From Serpens gallinarum (GTDB lineage Bacteria; Pseudomonadota; Gammaproteobacteria; Pseudomonadales; Pseudomonadaceae): a DNA stretch of 64,000 bases. Shown here piece by piece: positions 18,469-27,567 of this stretch; the first letter of the stretch is position 1; every line of letters starts with the position of its first letter. The stretch spans positions 124,001 through 188,000 of the forward strand of contig NZ_JACSQG010000005.1 of the NCBI RefSeq assembly GCF_014836765.1. Direction: 5' to 3'. The notes beneath the pieces were generated by a model. That model was not told where the DNA came from. It searched no databases and worked only from the letters and a program-made list of their open reading frames with translations. Both the position numbers and the translations under genes were made by a program.

Positions 18469-18733
18469 CGAAAGGGCTCCTTGTGCCTCTAAACCTCCGC
18501 TCCGGGAGCGGGTGGTTTGAGGTATCACTTCTGTATCGAATTACGATTCTCTGTATCGCTATGTGGGATTCTAGCGGCGTGATTGAGTCGAAATCCAACG
18601 CCTTTCCCGAGGGGTTACATCGGTTTTTTGGGCTAGACGTGGCCAAGCGGCTAGGCAGCGCTGGCCTGTGCCGCGACAGCCCACTACAGTAGCGGCTCTT
18701 CCTGTACACACCGTCCAGCCAAAGAGAAGTGCA

Positions 18734-19495
18734 ATGAGTCAACCCGATGAAGCCATTGAGGTAGGTAAGCAGGCCGGCATCCAGGTGATTGCCCGGGCGG
18801 CGGCGATCATGCGGGCGTTGGGCAACAATCCCCAGGGTTTGAGCCTGGCTGCCATCGCCCAGTTGGTTGAGCTGCCGCGTTCCACGGTGCAGCGCATCAT
18901 CAATGCGTTGGTGGATGAGTTCATGGTGGAGTCATCGGGCCCCTCGGGTGGTTTTCGTTTGGGGCCGGCGCTGGGGCATCTGATCAACCAGACGCAGTGC
19001 GACATCATCTCGCTAACCAAGTCGCGTCTGGCGGAGCTGGCCGGCCAGCTGCAGGAGTCGGTGTGTTTGTGTCGGCGGGTGGGTGACAAGGTGCATGTCA
19101 TCGACCGCATCGTGGCGGAGCGGGAGCTGCGCGTGGTGTTCCCCATCGGCGTGCATGCCAGTGTGCTGTGCGTACCGGCAGGGATGGTGCTGTTGGCGGC
19201 CGATGAGGCTGCGGTGATCGACTCTGCGCTGCCTGTGCCGCTGTCGCTTGAGACGCGCCAGCAGCTCAAGGAGATTCGCCGCAGCGGCGTAGCCTTCGGC
19301 ACGGACGATGTGCTAGAGGGAGTCAGCACGTATGCCGTGGCGCTGGATACCTACCTGGGCTTTTTCTCAGTGGCAGTGGTGGCTCCGACTTCACGGGCCG
19401 CGCCGCGGGCTGAAGTATTCAGACAGGCGTTGCTGGAGTGCAAGCACAGCGTGGAACGAGCCATCGGTCGGACGCCGGAGCTGTGTGGCCGTTGA
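18734..19495 (+). CDS. IclR-family transcriptional regulator
   Basis: A 253-residue regulator with an N-terminal winged helix (residues about 15-75; [20 protein letters not shown] is the recognition region) and a C-terminal IclR effector domain. The domain includes the [20 protein letters not shown] and [13 protein letters not shown] stretches. A GAGAAG-type ribosome site precedes the ATG at 18734. No catabolic operon is adjacent, so its target and ligand are unknown. Confidence 0.88.
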   Translation: MSQPDEAIEVGKQAGIQVIARAAAIMRALGNNPQGLSLAAIAQLVELPRSTVQRIINALVDEFMVESSGPSGGFRLGPALGHLINQTQCDIISLTKSRLAELAGQLQESVCLCRRVGDKVHVIDRIVAERELRVVFPIGVHASVLCVPAGMVLLAADEAAVIDSALPVPLSLETRQQLKEIRRSGVAFGTDDVLEGVSTYAVALDTYLGFFSVAVVAPTSRAAPRAEVFRQALLECKHSVERAIGRTPELCGR

Positions 19496-19569
19496 GATTA
19501 AATATACGGGTGCCTCTAAGAGTTGAGTGCGAGCCAGCTTGCGGTAGGCAAACAGTCCGCTAGAGCGAC

Positions 19570-20193
19570 TCAAACACCCAAGTGCGCCCGCAGCACCGCG
19601 ACGACGCCAGCCCCCGCCTTGCTGGCCGCACCCTCGGCAAATTTTTTCGCCACGCCTTTGAACAGCGCCTTGCGCTTATCAGCATTGCCTTCCTGGCGGG
19701 AGCGCTCGTAGCCCTCACGAAAGGACTGCAAGGCCTCGGGGTCAAACACGGCATCCAGCACCTGAAACAGGCCATCGGCCGAGACTTTGACGATTTCGGT
19801 GTTGAACGAGTAATCGAAGATGTGCTGATAGGTCTTGAGTTGGCCCTGTAGCCAGTTCTTGGCCAGGGTGTCTTCGATGATCAGGCCGATCTTGTCGCCA
19901 TCGGTTTCCAGCGTCGCCTTGCTCAGCGCTGCCAATAGCCGTCCCATGGCTTGATCCTCGATGCGACCGCCGAATTTCAGGGCCGCTTCATAGCGCAGCT
20001 TCTTGATTTTGTTGACCGGCGTTTTCAGGCGTTCGCTGACCGCCTGGTTGCCATAATTGGCCAGCGGGCCGGAGCCGTGCAGGCCGTAGCGATGCAGCAG
20101 GTGCATGACCAGCGCGTCGATATCGGCCTTGGGCATTGAACCGAGGCCCAGCTGCAGATAGTGCTCGAGAAACTCGTCTTCGAAACCACTCAT
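19570..20193 (-). CDS. Conserved helical protein of unknown function
   Basis: A 207-residue, mostly helical, soluble protein. It begins MSGFEDEFLEHYLQLGLGSM and has a region (KADIDALVMHLLHRYGL to KTPVNKIKKLRYEAALKFGG) that reads like a small helix-turn-helix or protein-interaction module. The tail is alanine-rich and basic, with AGAGVVAVLRAHLGV at the end. I do not recognise the family. It lies tail-to-tail with the IclR gene and upstream of pilR in the same direction, with about 100 bp from the pilR start side unoccupied. The base composition is like its neighbours. Confidence 0.7.
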   Translation of the reverse strand: MSGFEDEFLEHYLQLGLGSMPKADIDALVMHLLHRYGLHGSGPLANYGNQAVSERLKTPVNKIKKLRYEAALKFGGRIEDQAMGRLLAALSKATLETDGDKIGLIIEDTLAKNWLQGQLKTYQHIFDYSFNTEIVKVSADGLFQVLDAVFDPEALQSFREGYERSRQEGNADKRKALFKGVAKKFAEGAASKAGAGVVAVLRAHLGV

Positions 20194-20296
20194 GTTTCGG
20201 TCTCCACTGTGCTCAGTGGCAGGCCAGGTTCTGCTTGAGCGGCGGGCGGCGATGGACAGCCGTTTCGCTATTGGGCCGAAGACGCAGCGCGCAGGT

Positions 20297-21634
20297 TCAC
20301 TCCAGGCCGAGTTTTTTCAATCGATAGCGCATCGAGCGGAACGTCAGCCCCAGACGCTGGGCAGCGGCGGTGCGGTTCCAGCGGGTTTCTTCGAGCGCCT
20401 GAAGGATCAGGTCGCGCTCAATCGCTTCCAGGTGATCTTCCAGGTTGTCGATGTGCGCCAGGCTGGTGGGACCACTGTCGCCGCCACTGTTGATGGCGTC
20501 GGTCAGGCGCAGGTCGCTGGCGCGTATTTCATCCCGTTCACACAGGGTGTAGGCGCGCTCAAGCATGTTTTCCAGCTCACGCACGTTGCCAGGAAAACGG
20601 TAGCTCTTGAGTTTTTCCAGGGCGTCGGGATGCAGGCGAGCGGGCGCCTGGCCGCTGCCTTCGGCCAGGCGCATGAGCATTGCATCGGCCAGCACGGCGA
20701 TGTCTTCGCGGCGTTCGCGCAGTGGTGGCACGCGCTGTTCGATGACATTGAGGCGGTAGTAAAGGTCCTGGCGGAAGCGCTCGGCGGTCACTTCGGCAGC
20801 CAGATCCTTGTGCGTGGCGCTGAGGATGCGCACATCGACCACCACTTCTTGCTGGCCGCCCACCGGGCGCACCGCCTTTTCCTGGATAGCGCGCAGCAGT
20901 TTCACCTGCATCGGCAGCGGCAGGTCGGCAACTTCGTCGAGGAATAGGGTGCCGCCGTTGGCGGCCTGGAACAGGCCCTGCTTGTCTTCGATGGCGCCGG
21001 TGAAGCTGCCTTTTTTATGGCCGAAGAACTCGCTTTCCATCAGTTCACTGGGGATAGCGCCGCAGTTGACCGGCACGAAGGGCCGCTCCGCGCGTGGGCC
21101 GAGCTCGTGAATCTGTCGGGCAACCAGCTCCTTGCCGCTGCCCGACTCGCCGCTGATGTAGACCGGGGCCTGGCTGCGCGCCAGTTTGCTGATTTGTTTG
21201 CGCAGCGCGCGCATCGGCGGTGATTCTCCCAGCAGGCGGCTGTCCACCGGCTGGTCATGGTCTGCGGTGCGCAGGCGCAGAGCGGTGCCCACCAGTTCGC
21301 GCAGGCGGGTCAGATCCACTGGCTTGGTGAGAAAGTCAAAGGCGCCGGCCTTGAGGGCGTTGATGGCGGTGTCCAGGCTGCCATAGGCGGTAATCATCGC
21401 CACGGGAGTCTGGGGGTGGCGCTGTTGAATGTAGTGCACCAGTTCCACGCCGGTGCCGTCGGGCAGGCGCATGTCGGTCAGGCACAGGTCGAACGGCTCG
21501 CGGGCCAGCCATTCGCGGGCTTCCTTGAGGTTGCGCGCGCAGCGGGTGTCGAGTTTCATGCGCCCAAGGGTGATTTCCAACAGTTCACGAATGTCGGGTT
21601 CGTCATCCACGATCAAGGCTATTTGGCGACTCAT
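20297..21634 (-). CDS. pilR: Sigma-54-dependent response regulator PilR
   Basis: A 445-residue NtrC-type activator. The receiver domain has the phospho-acceptor Asp54 in CLTDMRLPDG. The AAA+ domain has Walker A GESGSGKE, the sigma-54 contact loop GSFTGA and Walker B LFLDEVADLP. A Fis-type helix-turn-helix ends the protein (WNRTAAAQRLGLTFRSMRYR). It activates pilA with sigma-54 in P. aeruginosa. It overlaps the end of pilS by 4 bp. Confidence 0.96.
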   Translation of the reverse strand: MSRQIALIVDDEPDIRELLEITLGRMKLDTRCARNLKEAREWLAREPFDLCLTDMRLPDGTGVELVHYIQQRHPQTPVAMITAYGSLDTAINALKAGAFDFLTKPVDLTRLRELVGTALRLRTADHDQPVDSRLLGESPPMRALRKQISKLARSQAPVYISGESGSGKELVARQIHELGPRAERPFVPVNCGAIPSELMESEFFGHKKGSFTGAIEDKQGLFQAANGGTLFLDEVADLPLPMQVKLLRAIQEKAVRPVGGQQEVVVDVRILSATHKDLAAEVTAERFRQDLYYRLNVIEQRVPPLRERREDIAVLADAMLMRLAEGSGQAPARLHPDALEKLKSYRFPGNVRELENMLERAYTLCERDEIRASDLRLTDAINSGGDSGPTSLAHIDNLEDHLEAIERDLILQALEETRWNRTAAAQRLGLTFRSMRYRLKKLGLE

Positions 21635-23268
21635 GGGACAGACTCTTTCTTGTTGTTAGAAGTGACGGATTCTTCGCCCCAGCTCACTTTGCGCGGGTGG
21701 GCGAAGATGATGCGAAAACAACTGCCGCCTTCCGGACGGGAGCGGTACGCGAGGCGCGCCTGATTGCCTTCGCACAGTTCGCGCGAAATATACAGGCCCA
21801 GACCGGTGCCTTTGCTATCGGTTGTGTAAAACGGTTCAAAAATACTCAATTGCTGCTCGGTATCCACGCCGGGGCCGTCGTCGAGAATGTCGAGTACTGC
21901 CAGGTCGCTGTCCGGGTCCCGGTACAGTTTGAGCCACACTTGCCCGCGCGGGTTGTGCTGCGCGCTGTAGCGCATGCCGTTCTGCACCAGGTTGCTCAAT
22001 ACCTGGGTCAGTTGGTGCGGGTCGATGCGCGTCTGGATGGTGCCGCTGGTGGTTTCCAGATGCAGGTGCTGGTTGGCCTTGGCCGTGCTGCGAAACTCGC
22101 TGGCGAAGCGGTGCATCCAGTATTTGAGGTCCAGCAGTTGCGGGGCTGATTTGCGGTTGCGAGACAATTGCAGAACGTTTTCGATCACCAGGTTCATGCG
22201 CCGCGACTGGTCTTGAATGATCTGCGCCAGGCGCCGGTCCGGAGCGTCCAGCTCTTCGGACTCATGCAACAGTTGGGCGGCATGGCTGATGGCACCGAGC
22301 GGGTTGCGGATTTCGTGGGCAATGCCGGCAGTCAGACGACCCAGGGACACCAGTTTCATTTCATGGGCGCGCTGGGCGATTTCGGAGACGTCTTCCAGGA
22401 AGATCAGCGTGTCCTGCTGGTCCCCGCGTTGCAGCGTGCTGAAGCTGGGTTGCAGGATGCGCTCATCCTGCCCGACATGCAGGTTGGAAGGGCGTAGTGA
22501 GGGATTGCATGACCATTGTTGCAAGCGCTCAAGCAGCTCTGGGTAATTCACCGTCAGAGGCTCGCCGATCAAGGTGCTGACACCAAGCATGCGCAATGCG
22601 CTCTGATTGACCTGGACGACGTTTTGGCGGGCATCGACCACCAAAATGCCCGTGTGCATGCGCTGCAGGATCAGGTTGTTGAGCACCTCCAGGTTGGCGA
22701 TATCGTTGGCGCGTTGCCGGGCGAGGTCCTCACTGACGCGCAGGTGACGCGTCAGGGTTTGCACCACCATCGCCACGGCGAAACACAGCGCGCCGAGGGC
22801 GCCGGCCTGGATAAACTGGTTGGCGGCCGCCGGGCGGCTGAGGCTGATATGGAACGTCAACAGAATGAAGCTGAGCGCAGCGCAGGCGGCGATCAGCAGG
22901 CCGCTGTTGCCACGCAGCAGAATATTGGCAATCGCCACCGCGACAATCAGCAGGCTGCCCAGGCCGCTGGAAATACCGCCTGCCGCGTAGAGCAACGCGG
23001 CGAGCAGCAGCACATCGAACAAGGCCAGGCTGAAGAACTGCAGGTAGCGCGGGCGCCGGAGCCGTACCGCAATGAACAGGTTGGCGATCAGGTAGACCCA
23101 GCTGCCTTGCCGGAACAGTTGCGCATGGGTCAGTTCCAGCAGGCGGTCGTCCAGATTGCTGGAGATCAGGAAAACCAATAGCAAGCCGACGATCAGACGG
23201 TAGAGGTGGTACAGGCGCAAGACGCGCCGTCCGGGCTCACCGTGCAGGGTCAGGCTGTTGTGGCTCAC
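21631..23268 (-). CDS. pilS: Sensor histidine kinase PilS
   Basis: A 545-residue membrane kinase that controls PilR. Six hydrophobic spans fill the first ~170 residues; a PAS-type region follows (GILVVDARQNVVQVNQSAL). The H-box is AHEIRNPLGAI, with N, G1 (DDGPGV) and G2 (KGTGLGLY) boxes after it. I chose the GTG at 23268, which overlaps the stop of the gene upstream (GTGA); a GTG or ATG slightly further upstream would overlap that gene more. Its stop overlaps the pilR start. Confidence 0.93.
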   Translation of the reverse strand: MSHNSLTLHGEPGRRVLRLYHLYRLIVGLLLVFLISSNLDDRLLELTHAQLFRQGSWVYLIANLFIAVRLRRPRYLQFFSLALFDVLLLAALLYAAGGISSGLGSLLIVAVAIANILLRGNSGLLIAACAALSFILLTFHISLSRPAAANQFIQAGALGALCFAVAMVVQTLTRHLRVSEDLARQRANDIANLEVLNNLILQRMHTGILVVDARQNVVQVNQSALRMLGVSTLIGEPLTVNYPELLERLQQWSCNPSLRPSNLHVGQDERILQPSFSTLQRGDQQDTLIFLEDVSEIAQRAHEMKLVSLGRLTAGIAHEIRNPLGAISHAAQLLHESEELDAPDRRLAQIIQDQSRRMNLVIENVLQLSRNRKSAPQLLDLKYWMHRFASEFRSTAKANQHLHLETTSGTIQTRIDPHQLTQVLSNLVQNGMRYSAQHNPRGQVWLKLYRDPDSDLAVLDILDDGPGVDTEQQLSIFEPFYTTDSKGTGLGLYISRELCEGNQARLAYRSRPEGGSCFRIIFAHPRKVSWGEESVTSNNKKESVP

Positions 23269-23495
23269 TGATCGTGACGAGCCTGTTCGAGATGAGCCTG
23301 GCTGCAAAACCATTGGTCATCTTGCTGCAGGGCCAGATGCTGGGGCAGATGCACGTGGCAGTGAGCGCAGCGCACCATCGGTTCCGCCTGGGGGCGGGAA
23401 GTGCTGGTCGTTGACCGTGAGCGGGTGAAACGTCGCCACAGCCAGAAGGCTGCAGCGATAAGGGCAATCCAGAACAGCACGCGAAACAGGCCCAT
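23265..23495 (-). CDS. PP0621-family small membrane protein
   Basis: A 76-residue protein with an N-terminal membrane span (MGLFRVLFWIALIAAAFWLW), a basic serine/threonine-rich linker and a C-terminal zinc-type motif (MVRCAHCHVHLP ... WFCSQAHLEQ). This architecture and its place immediately upstream of pilS match the PP0621 family. The ATG at 23495 was chosen because it gives the membrane span directly. It is translationally coupled to pilS; its role in pilus signalling is not known. Confidence 0.8.
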   Translation of the reverse strand: MGLFRVLFWIALIAAAFWLWRRFTRSRSTTSTSRPQAEPMVRCAHCHVHLPQHLALQQDDQWFCSQAHLEQARHDQ

Positions 23496-23696
23496 AATCT
23501 TCTCTTTGAACGCGAAAGGCAGCAGTGTATCCAAGCTGGAGACGTGATCCCAGCGGCTGAAGGCCGCGCTGTGCATTGTTTCCGCAGATAGCCTTGGCGT
23601 GTTATGTAAAAACGCAGGCATAGTTTTTCAACAAACTGTTAGGGACAATGGCAGACAACGTGCCGAACGGCGCTGCGATTATTGATGGAGACGGCC

Positions 23697-25331
23697 ATGA
23701 GCCAAACCCTGCGGGTCGTAATGGCCCAGTTGAATCTGCGTGTCGGCGATGTGCATGGCAACGTCGAGCGCCTGATTGAAGCGGCCAAGAGCGCCCGCGA
23801 TCAATGGCAGGCGGATGTCATCCTGTTTCCCGAGCTGGCGCTGTGCGGCTATCCGCCCGAAGACCTGCTGCTGCGCTCGAGCATGCAGCTGCGCATCGAG
23901 CAAGGCTTGCGCCGCCTGCGGGACGAAGTGCGCGGCATCTACATGGTGGTCGGCTACCCCTGGTTGGAAGACGACAAGCGCTACAACGCGGCGGCGGTGA
24001 TCGCGGACGGCGAGCTGCTGGTCAGCTATTACAAGCAGCAATTGCCCAATTACCGAGTATTCGACGAGAAACGCTATTTCGACGCCGGCGACCAGCCGTG
24101 TGTGGTTGAGATCAAGAGCGTGCCGGTGGCGGTCACCATCTGCGAAGACATCTGGCTCCCCGAGCCGATGGCCCAGGCCAAGGCGGCTGGCGCCCGACTG
24201 ATGCTCAGCCTGAACGCCTCGCCCTTCCACCTGGACAAGCAGCGCGAGCGTGAAGCCATGCTGGCTCAGCGTGCTCAAGAAGGTGGCATGCCGATTGTCT
24301 ACGTAAACCAGGTGGGCGGCCAGGATGAGCTGGTGTTCGATGGTGGCAGCTGCGTGGTCGATGCCGATGGCCGCGTGTGCCAGCGCGCGCGGATGTTCGA
24401 AGAAGGCGTGTTCCCCGTCGATCTGCTCTGCAACGCGCACAGCATCGAGCCCCGTGACAGTCATCCCGCGCCTTTGCCGGAGTTGGAAGCCAGTGTGTAC
24501 CAGGCGCTGGTCACCGGCGTGCGCGACTATGTGCACAAGAACGGTTTCAAGGGCGTGGTACTCGGTCTCTCCGGCGGTATCGATTCGGCCCTGACCCTGG
24601 CGGTGGCGGTCGATGCCCTGGGGGCCGAGCGCGTCGAGGCGGTGATGATGCCGTATCACTACACCGCGCAGATCAGCCTGGAAGATGCCGAGGCGCAGGC
24701 GCAGACCATGGGCGTCACTTATCGTGTATTGCCCATCGCGCCGATGGTCGAGGCGTTCATGGACACCCTGTCGCCCGTGTTCGCCGGCCTGGGCCGCGAC
24801 ACCACCGAGGAAAACCTGCAGGCGCGCTGTCGCGGCACGCTGCTGATGGCCATCTCCAACAAGCGCGGCTCGCTGGTGCTGACCACCGGCAACAAGAGCG
24901 AAGTGGCGGTGGGCTACTGCACGCTGTACGGCGACATGGCTGGCGGCTTTGATGTGCTCAAGGATGTGCCCAAGACCCTGGTGTTCCGCCTGTGCGAATA
25001 CCGCAACAGCCTGGCGGGTGAGGTGATCCCGCAGCGGGTCATCGACCGTCCGCCGTCCGCCGAACTGGCGCCGGACCAGAAAGACGAAGACTCGCTGCCG
25101 CCCTACCCGGAACTCGACGAAATCCTCAAGCTGTATATCGAATATGACCTGTCGGCCAATGCGATCATCGCCGAAGGCTTCGACGAGGACACCGTCCGGC
25201 GCGTGCTGCGTCTGGTCGATCTCAACGAGTACAAGCGCCGCCAGGCTGCAGTTGGGCCGCGCATTACTCAGCGAGGCTTCGGGCGTGACCGCCGGTATCC
25301 GATCACGTCGGGCTGGCGACTGGGCGACTGA
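23697..25331 (+). CDS. nadE: Glutamine-dependent NAD+ synthetase
   Basis: A 544-residue two-domain enzyme that converts deamido-NAD to NAD with glutamine or ammonia. The N-terminal nitrilase-fold glutaminase holds the Glu-Lys-Cys triad: Glu in LFPELALCGYPPEDLL, Lys in the FDEKRYF stretch and Cys in VTICEDIW. The C-terminal synthetase has the PP-loop SGGIDSALT near residue 291 and TTGNKSEVAVGYCTLYGDM. The ATG at 23697 follows GGAGACGG. It stands alone. Confidence 0.96.
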   Translation: MSQTLRVVMAQLNLRVGDVHGNVERLIEAAKSARDQWQADVILFPELALCGYPPEDLLLRSSMQLRIEQGLRRLRDEVRGIYMVVGYPWLEDDKRYNAAAVIADGELLVSYYKQQLPNYRVFDEKRYFDAGDQPCVVEIKSVPVAVTICEDIWLPEPMAQAKAAGARLMLSLNASPFHLDKQREREAMLAQRAQEGGMPIVYVNQVGGQDELVFDGGSCVVDADGRVCQRARMFEEGVFPVDLLCNAHSIEPRDSHPAPLPELEASVYQALVTGVRDYVHKNGFKGVVLGLSGGIDSALTLAVAVDALGAERVEAVMMPYHYTAQISLEDAEAQAQTMGVTYRVLPIAPMVEAFMDTLSPVFAGLGRDTTEENLQARCRGTLLMAISNKRGSLVLTTGNKSEVAVGYCTLYGDMAGGFDVLKDVPKTLVFRLCEYRNSLAGEVIPQRVIDRPPSAELAPDQKDEDSLPPYPELDEILKLYIEYDLSANAIIAEGFDEDTVRRVLRLVDLNEYKRRQAAVGPRITQRGFGRDRRYPITSGWRLGD

Positions 25332-25669
25332 GGCTGAGTCGAAGCGCTGGCTGGGTACAGCCATGGGAGTCTAGGCAAACCGCTGTCTTCGTCGCGGGGT
25401 CGCGACTCCCACACTAGGCCGTGCTCACGCGAATTCACTGTGGGAGCCCGCCCTCGGGCCAAAGCTTTCAAGGCTTTGGGGATAGGGCACCGCTCTCCCA
25501 AAAACCGAGCCCGCCATGCGCCTACGAGGCGCTGGTTCGCCCGCAAGGCCGCTTTCTACAGCCTTTTATCCATGCCAAAAAATGAACTGTCAGGTGATCC
25601 CCGGGTCGTTACAGAGAGCTCACTAGCTCCGTTTCGCTCTTCACCCACGACAGAACAAGAGGCATAGAT
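25332..25669. other. Intergenic region with degenerate REP-like repeats
   Basis: No gene is seen. It holds three relics of the pseudomonad GTGGGAGC-type repeat: near 25391 (gtcgcggggtcgcgactccc), 25440 (gtgggagcccgccctcgggc) and 25532 (gttcgcccgcaaggccgctt). The promoter of the next gene should lie at its right end. Confidence 0.55.
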
Positions 25670-26185
25670 ATGAAACGATTGCTGAGTATTTCGACGCTGG
25701 CCGCTGCGATCTTTCCGGTAGTTGCTCTTGCTACCCCCGTCACCGGGGATCAGGAAATCACCCTGAGTGGCGCCGGTAGTAGCGATAAGGACTTCGACAG
25801 CACCGTCATGGCCGTTCAGGGTAGCTGGGGGCAGTATCTGAGTGAGCAATCCCTCTGGGGAATACGCCAGTCCATCAACATTCGCGATGACGAGGGCGAT
25901 GACACCAAGTTCGACGGTTCAACCCGGGTGTTTTACGACTACCACTTCGGCACCGGCAATACCCGGCCATTCATAGGCGTGAGCCTGGGTGGCGTGTATG
26001 GCGAACAGGTGGAGGAAAGTTTCATGGCGGGGCCGGAAATCGGCATCAAGCACTGGGTCGCGGACAAGACCTTCATCACCGCCATGGCCGAGTATCAGTT
26101 CCTCTTCGAGAGTGGAAGCGAGGCGGATGACCGTTTTGACGATGGACTCTTTCTCTACAGCCTGGGTATCGGTTACAACTTCTGA
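25670..26185 (+). CDS. Small outer-membrane beta-barrel protein
   Basis: A 171-residue protein with a signal peptide (MKRLLSISTLAAAIFPVVALA) and alternating strands ending in the outer-membrane signature LGIGYNF with a C-terminal phenylalanine. GNTRPFIGVSLGGVYGE and the strands around it resemble OmpW/OmpA-like eight-stranded barrels. The substrate or role is unknown. A strong terminator follows. Confidence 0.75.
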   Translation: MKRLLSISTLAAAIFPVVALATPVTGDQEITLSGAGSSDKDFDSTVMAVQGSWGQYLSEQSLWGIRQSINIRDDEGDDTKFDGSTRVFYDYHFGTGNTRPFIGVSLGGVYGEQVEESFMAGPEIGIKHWVADKTFITAMAEYQFLFESGSEADDRFDDGLFLYSLGIGYNF

Positions 26186-26197
26186 GTCATGCGAGTC

Positions 26198-26226
26198 AAA
26201 GGCGCGGCCCCAAGGCCGCGCCTTTT
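26198..26226 (+). terminator. Terminator after the beta-barrel gene
   Basis: AAAGGCGCGGCC pairs with GGCCGCGCCTTT around a 4-base loop, followed by T residues. The convergent small gene on the minus strand ends just beyond it, so it may act in both directions. Confidence 0.93.
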
Positions 26227-26239
26227 TGCGTTTCTGAAA

Positions 26240-26497
26240 TCAGCGTTTACCCATCGACTTGCTGCTGCCTTTGGGTGGCAGGCCAGGCCGTTGGTCGTGA
26301 TTGGATTTGTTGCCCTTTTGATGCCAGGGCTGATCGTTTTTCTTGTCGGCCGCGTAGGCGCTGGGCGAAAAGGGGAAACTGAAGGCGGGAATGCCGGGCT
26401 TGGCGGAGGCGGATTCCGGTTTGCTCGGGCCCGACTCGCGGTCAGTGGATTCGGCATGGGGTGCATCAGCAGATGCTTGCATCGCGTGGGTGGTCAT
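26240..26497 (-). CDS. Small conserved hydrophilic protein
   Basis: An 85-residue, proline-, serine- and lysine-rich protein of low complexity. Its C-terminus, KKNDQPWHQKGNKSNHDQRP followed by GLPPKGSSKSMGKR, resembles a conserved tail of small pseudomonad proteins of unknown function. The ATG at 26497 is the likeliest start; no strong ribosome site is visible. It converges on the beta-barrel gene. Confidence 0.6.
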   Translation of the reverse strand: MTTHAMQASADAPHAESTDRESGPSKPESASAKPGIPAFSFPFSPSAYAADKKNDQPWHQKGNKSNHDQRPGLPPKGSSKSMGKR

Positions 26498-26701
26498 AAG
26501 CGTTCGTGGTGCGCCGAGGGAGAAGAAGGCCTGGCAGTATACCTGCCGTCTTTTGTGCACTGGTCATAATCTGTATCTCGAATCAACGCGCGGCATGCGG
26601 CCATTGGTAGCATCGGTCTTGCTTAAAGTCCTGAACAATGTCATAGCTTTCATGCCGTTCGATCATCAGAGCGGCGGATCAAGACGAAGAAGGATGACCT
26701 T

Positions 26702-27115
26702 ATGCAAATCCAGGTTCACAGCGATAACCACATCGAAGGCAGTGCCCGTCTCGCAGATTGGGTCAGTGCCACGGTCGCCAGCAAGCTGGAGCGCTTTGAC
26801 GACGAACTGACCCGCATTGTTGTCCACCTTAACGACGAGAATGGTGACAAGTCCGGTGCCCAGGATAAGCGTTGCCAGATCGAGGCGCGCCCCAAGGGGC
26901 TGCAACCGATTTCCGTCACCCACCGGGCCGAAGCCTTGGAGCAAGCCCTGGACGGTGCCATCGAGAAACTGGGCAATGCCTTGAGTCATCAGTTTGGCAA
27001 GCTGCGTAGCAAGCGTGCCGTCACCCAGCCGTTGCAAGGCGGTCAGCCTGAGACGATGAGTCAGGATGCCTTGCTCGAAGAAGACTTCCTGGCTGACGAA
27101 CAAGCCCGTCTGTAA
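26702..27115 (+). CDS. HPF/RaiA-family ribosome-associated protein
   Basis: A 137-residue protein of the hibernation-promoting factor/YfiA fold. It starts MQIQVHSDNHIEGS and keeps the strand-helix pattern WVSATVASKLERFDDELTRI, then VHLNDEN, KRCQIEARPKGLQPI and AEALEQALDGAIEKL. An acidic C-terminal extension follows (ALLEEDFLADEQARL). It is longer than classical short HPF (about 100 residues) and is not beside rpoN, where the usual pseudomonad HPF lies, so it is probably a second copy. An AAGGATG ribosome site precedes it. Confidence 0.8.
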   Translation: MQIQVHSDNHIEGSARLADWVSATVASKLERFDDELTRIVVHLNDENGDKSGAQDKRCQIEARPKGLQPISVTHRAEALEQALDGAIEKLGNALSHQFGKLRSKRAVTQPLQGGQPETMSQDALLEEDFLADEQARL

Positions 27116-27127
27116 TCTTCTCCTTTT

Positions 27128-27162
27128 AACGGCAGGCGCCCCGTGAGCGCCTGCCGTTTTTC
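27128..27162 (+). terminator. Terminator after the HPF-like gene
   Basis: AACGGCAGGCGC pairs with GCGCCTGCCGTT and a T-run follows. Confidence 0.95.
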
Positions 27163-27228
27163 GTTGTAATCCACCCATTCGTTTCGTCGAGTCAGCGCAA
27201 CTCTCATCTCCTCCAGCCGTCTACTGAA

Positions 27229-27242
27229 GTGTCATTCGACAC
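27229..27242 (+). promoter_or_regulatory. Small palindrome before csbD-like gene
   Basis: GTGTC-ATTC-GACAC lies 18 bp before the ATG. It may be a leader hairpin or an operator; no regulator is identified. Confidence 0.3.
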
Positions 27243-27259
27243 CTGAAAAGAGAGCTGTC

Positions 27260-27451
27260 ATGGGAAGCACAGGCGATAAAATCAAAGGTACCGCCAACGA
27301 AGCCGCCGGCAAGATCAAGCAAGGCGTCGGCGAAGCGACCGATAATGAGCGGATGAAAGGTGAAGGTAAGGCCCAGGAAGTGAAGGGCGAGGGTCAGCAA
27401 CTCAAGGGCGATCTCAAGGACGCCGTGAAAAAGGGCGTCGACAAGGCCTGA
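27260..27451 (+). CDS. CsbD-family stress protein
   Basis: A 63-residue, highly charged, glycine- and lysine-rich protein with the family repeat pattern: DKIKGTANEAAGKIKQGVG, then KGEGKAQEVKGEGQQLKGDL. CsbD-like proteins are induced by general stress in many bacteria; their molecular role is unknown. An AGAGAG ribosome site precedes the ATG. Hairpins follow at 27463-27484 and 27515-27536. Confidence 0.92.
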   Translation: MGSTGDKIKGTANEAAGKIKQGVGEATDNERMKGEGKAQEVKGEGQQLKGDLKDAVKKGVDKA

Positions 27452-27462
27452 CCTCGAACAAC

Positions 27463-27536
27463 TCCCACGCAGCCTCGCGTGGGAATTTATTAACTCTGCT
27501 AAACCACGTGCCATAGCTCCCGCAAACGCGGGAGCT
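27463..27536. terminator. Two terminator hairpins between convergent genes
   Basis: TCCCACGC/GCGTGGGA (27463-27484), followed by AATTTATT, serves the csbD-like gene. AGCTCCCGC/GCGGGAGCT (27515-27536) lies close to the end of the convergent YebC-family gene. Neither has a full T-run. Confidence 0.6.
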
Positions 27537-27567
27537 CAATGGTTTGGTCTTGCCGTCGCGGGCCGCT

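Noticed and set aside
23679-25364. Long open frame opposite nadE.
   Set aside because: Antisense shadow of a complete NAD synthetase; typical His/Gln/Arg-rich artefact.
25332-25669. Short frames between nadE and the beta-barrel gene.
   Set aside because: They consist of degenerate REP-like DNA.
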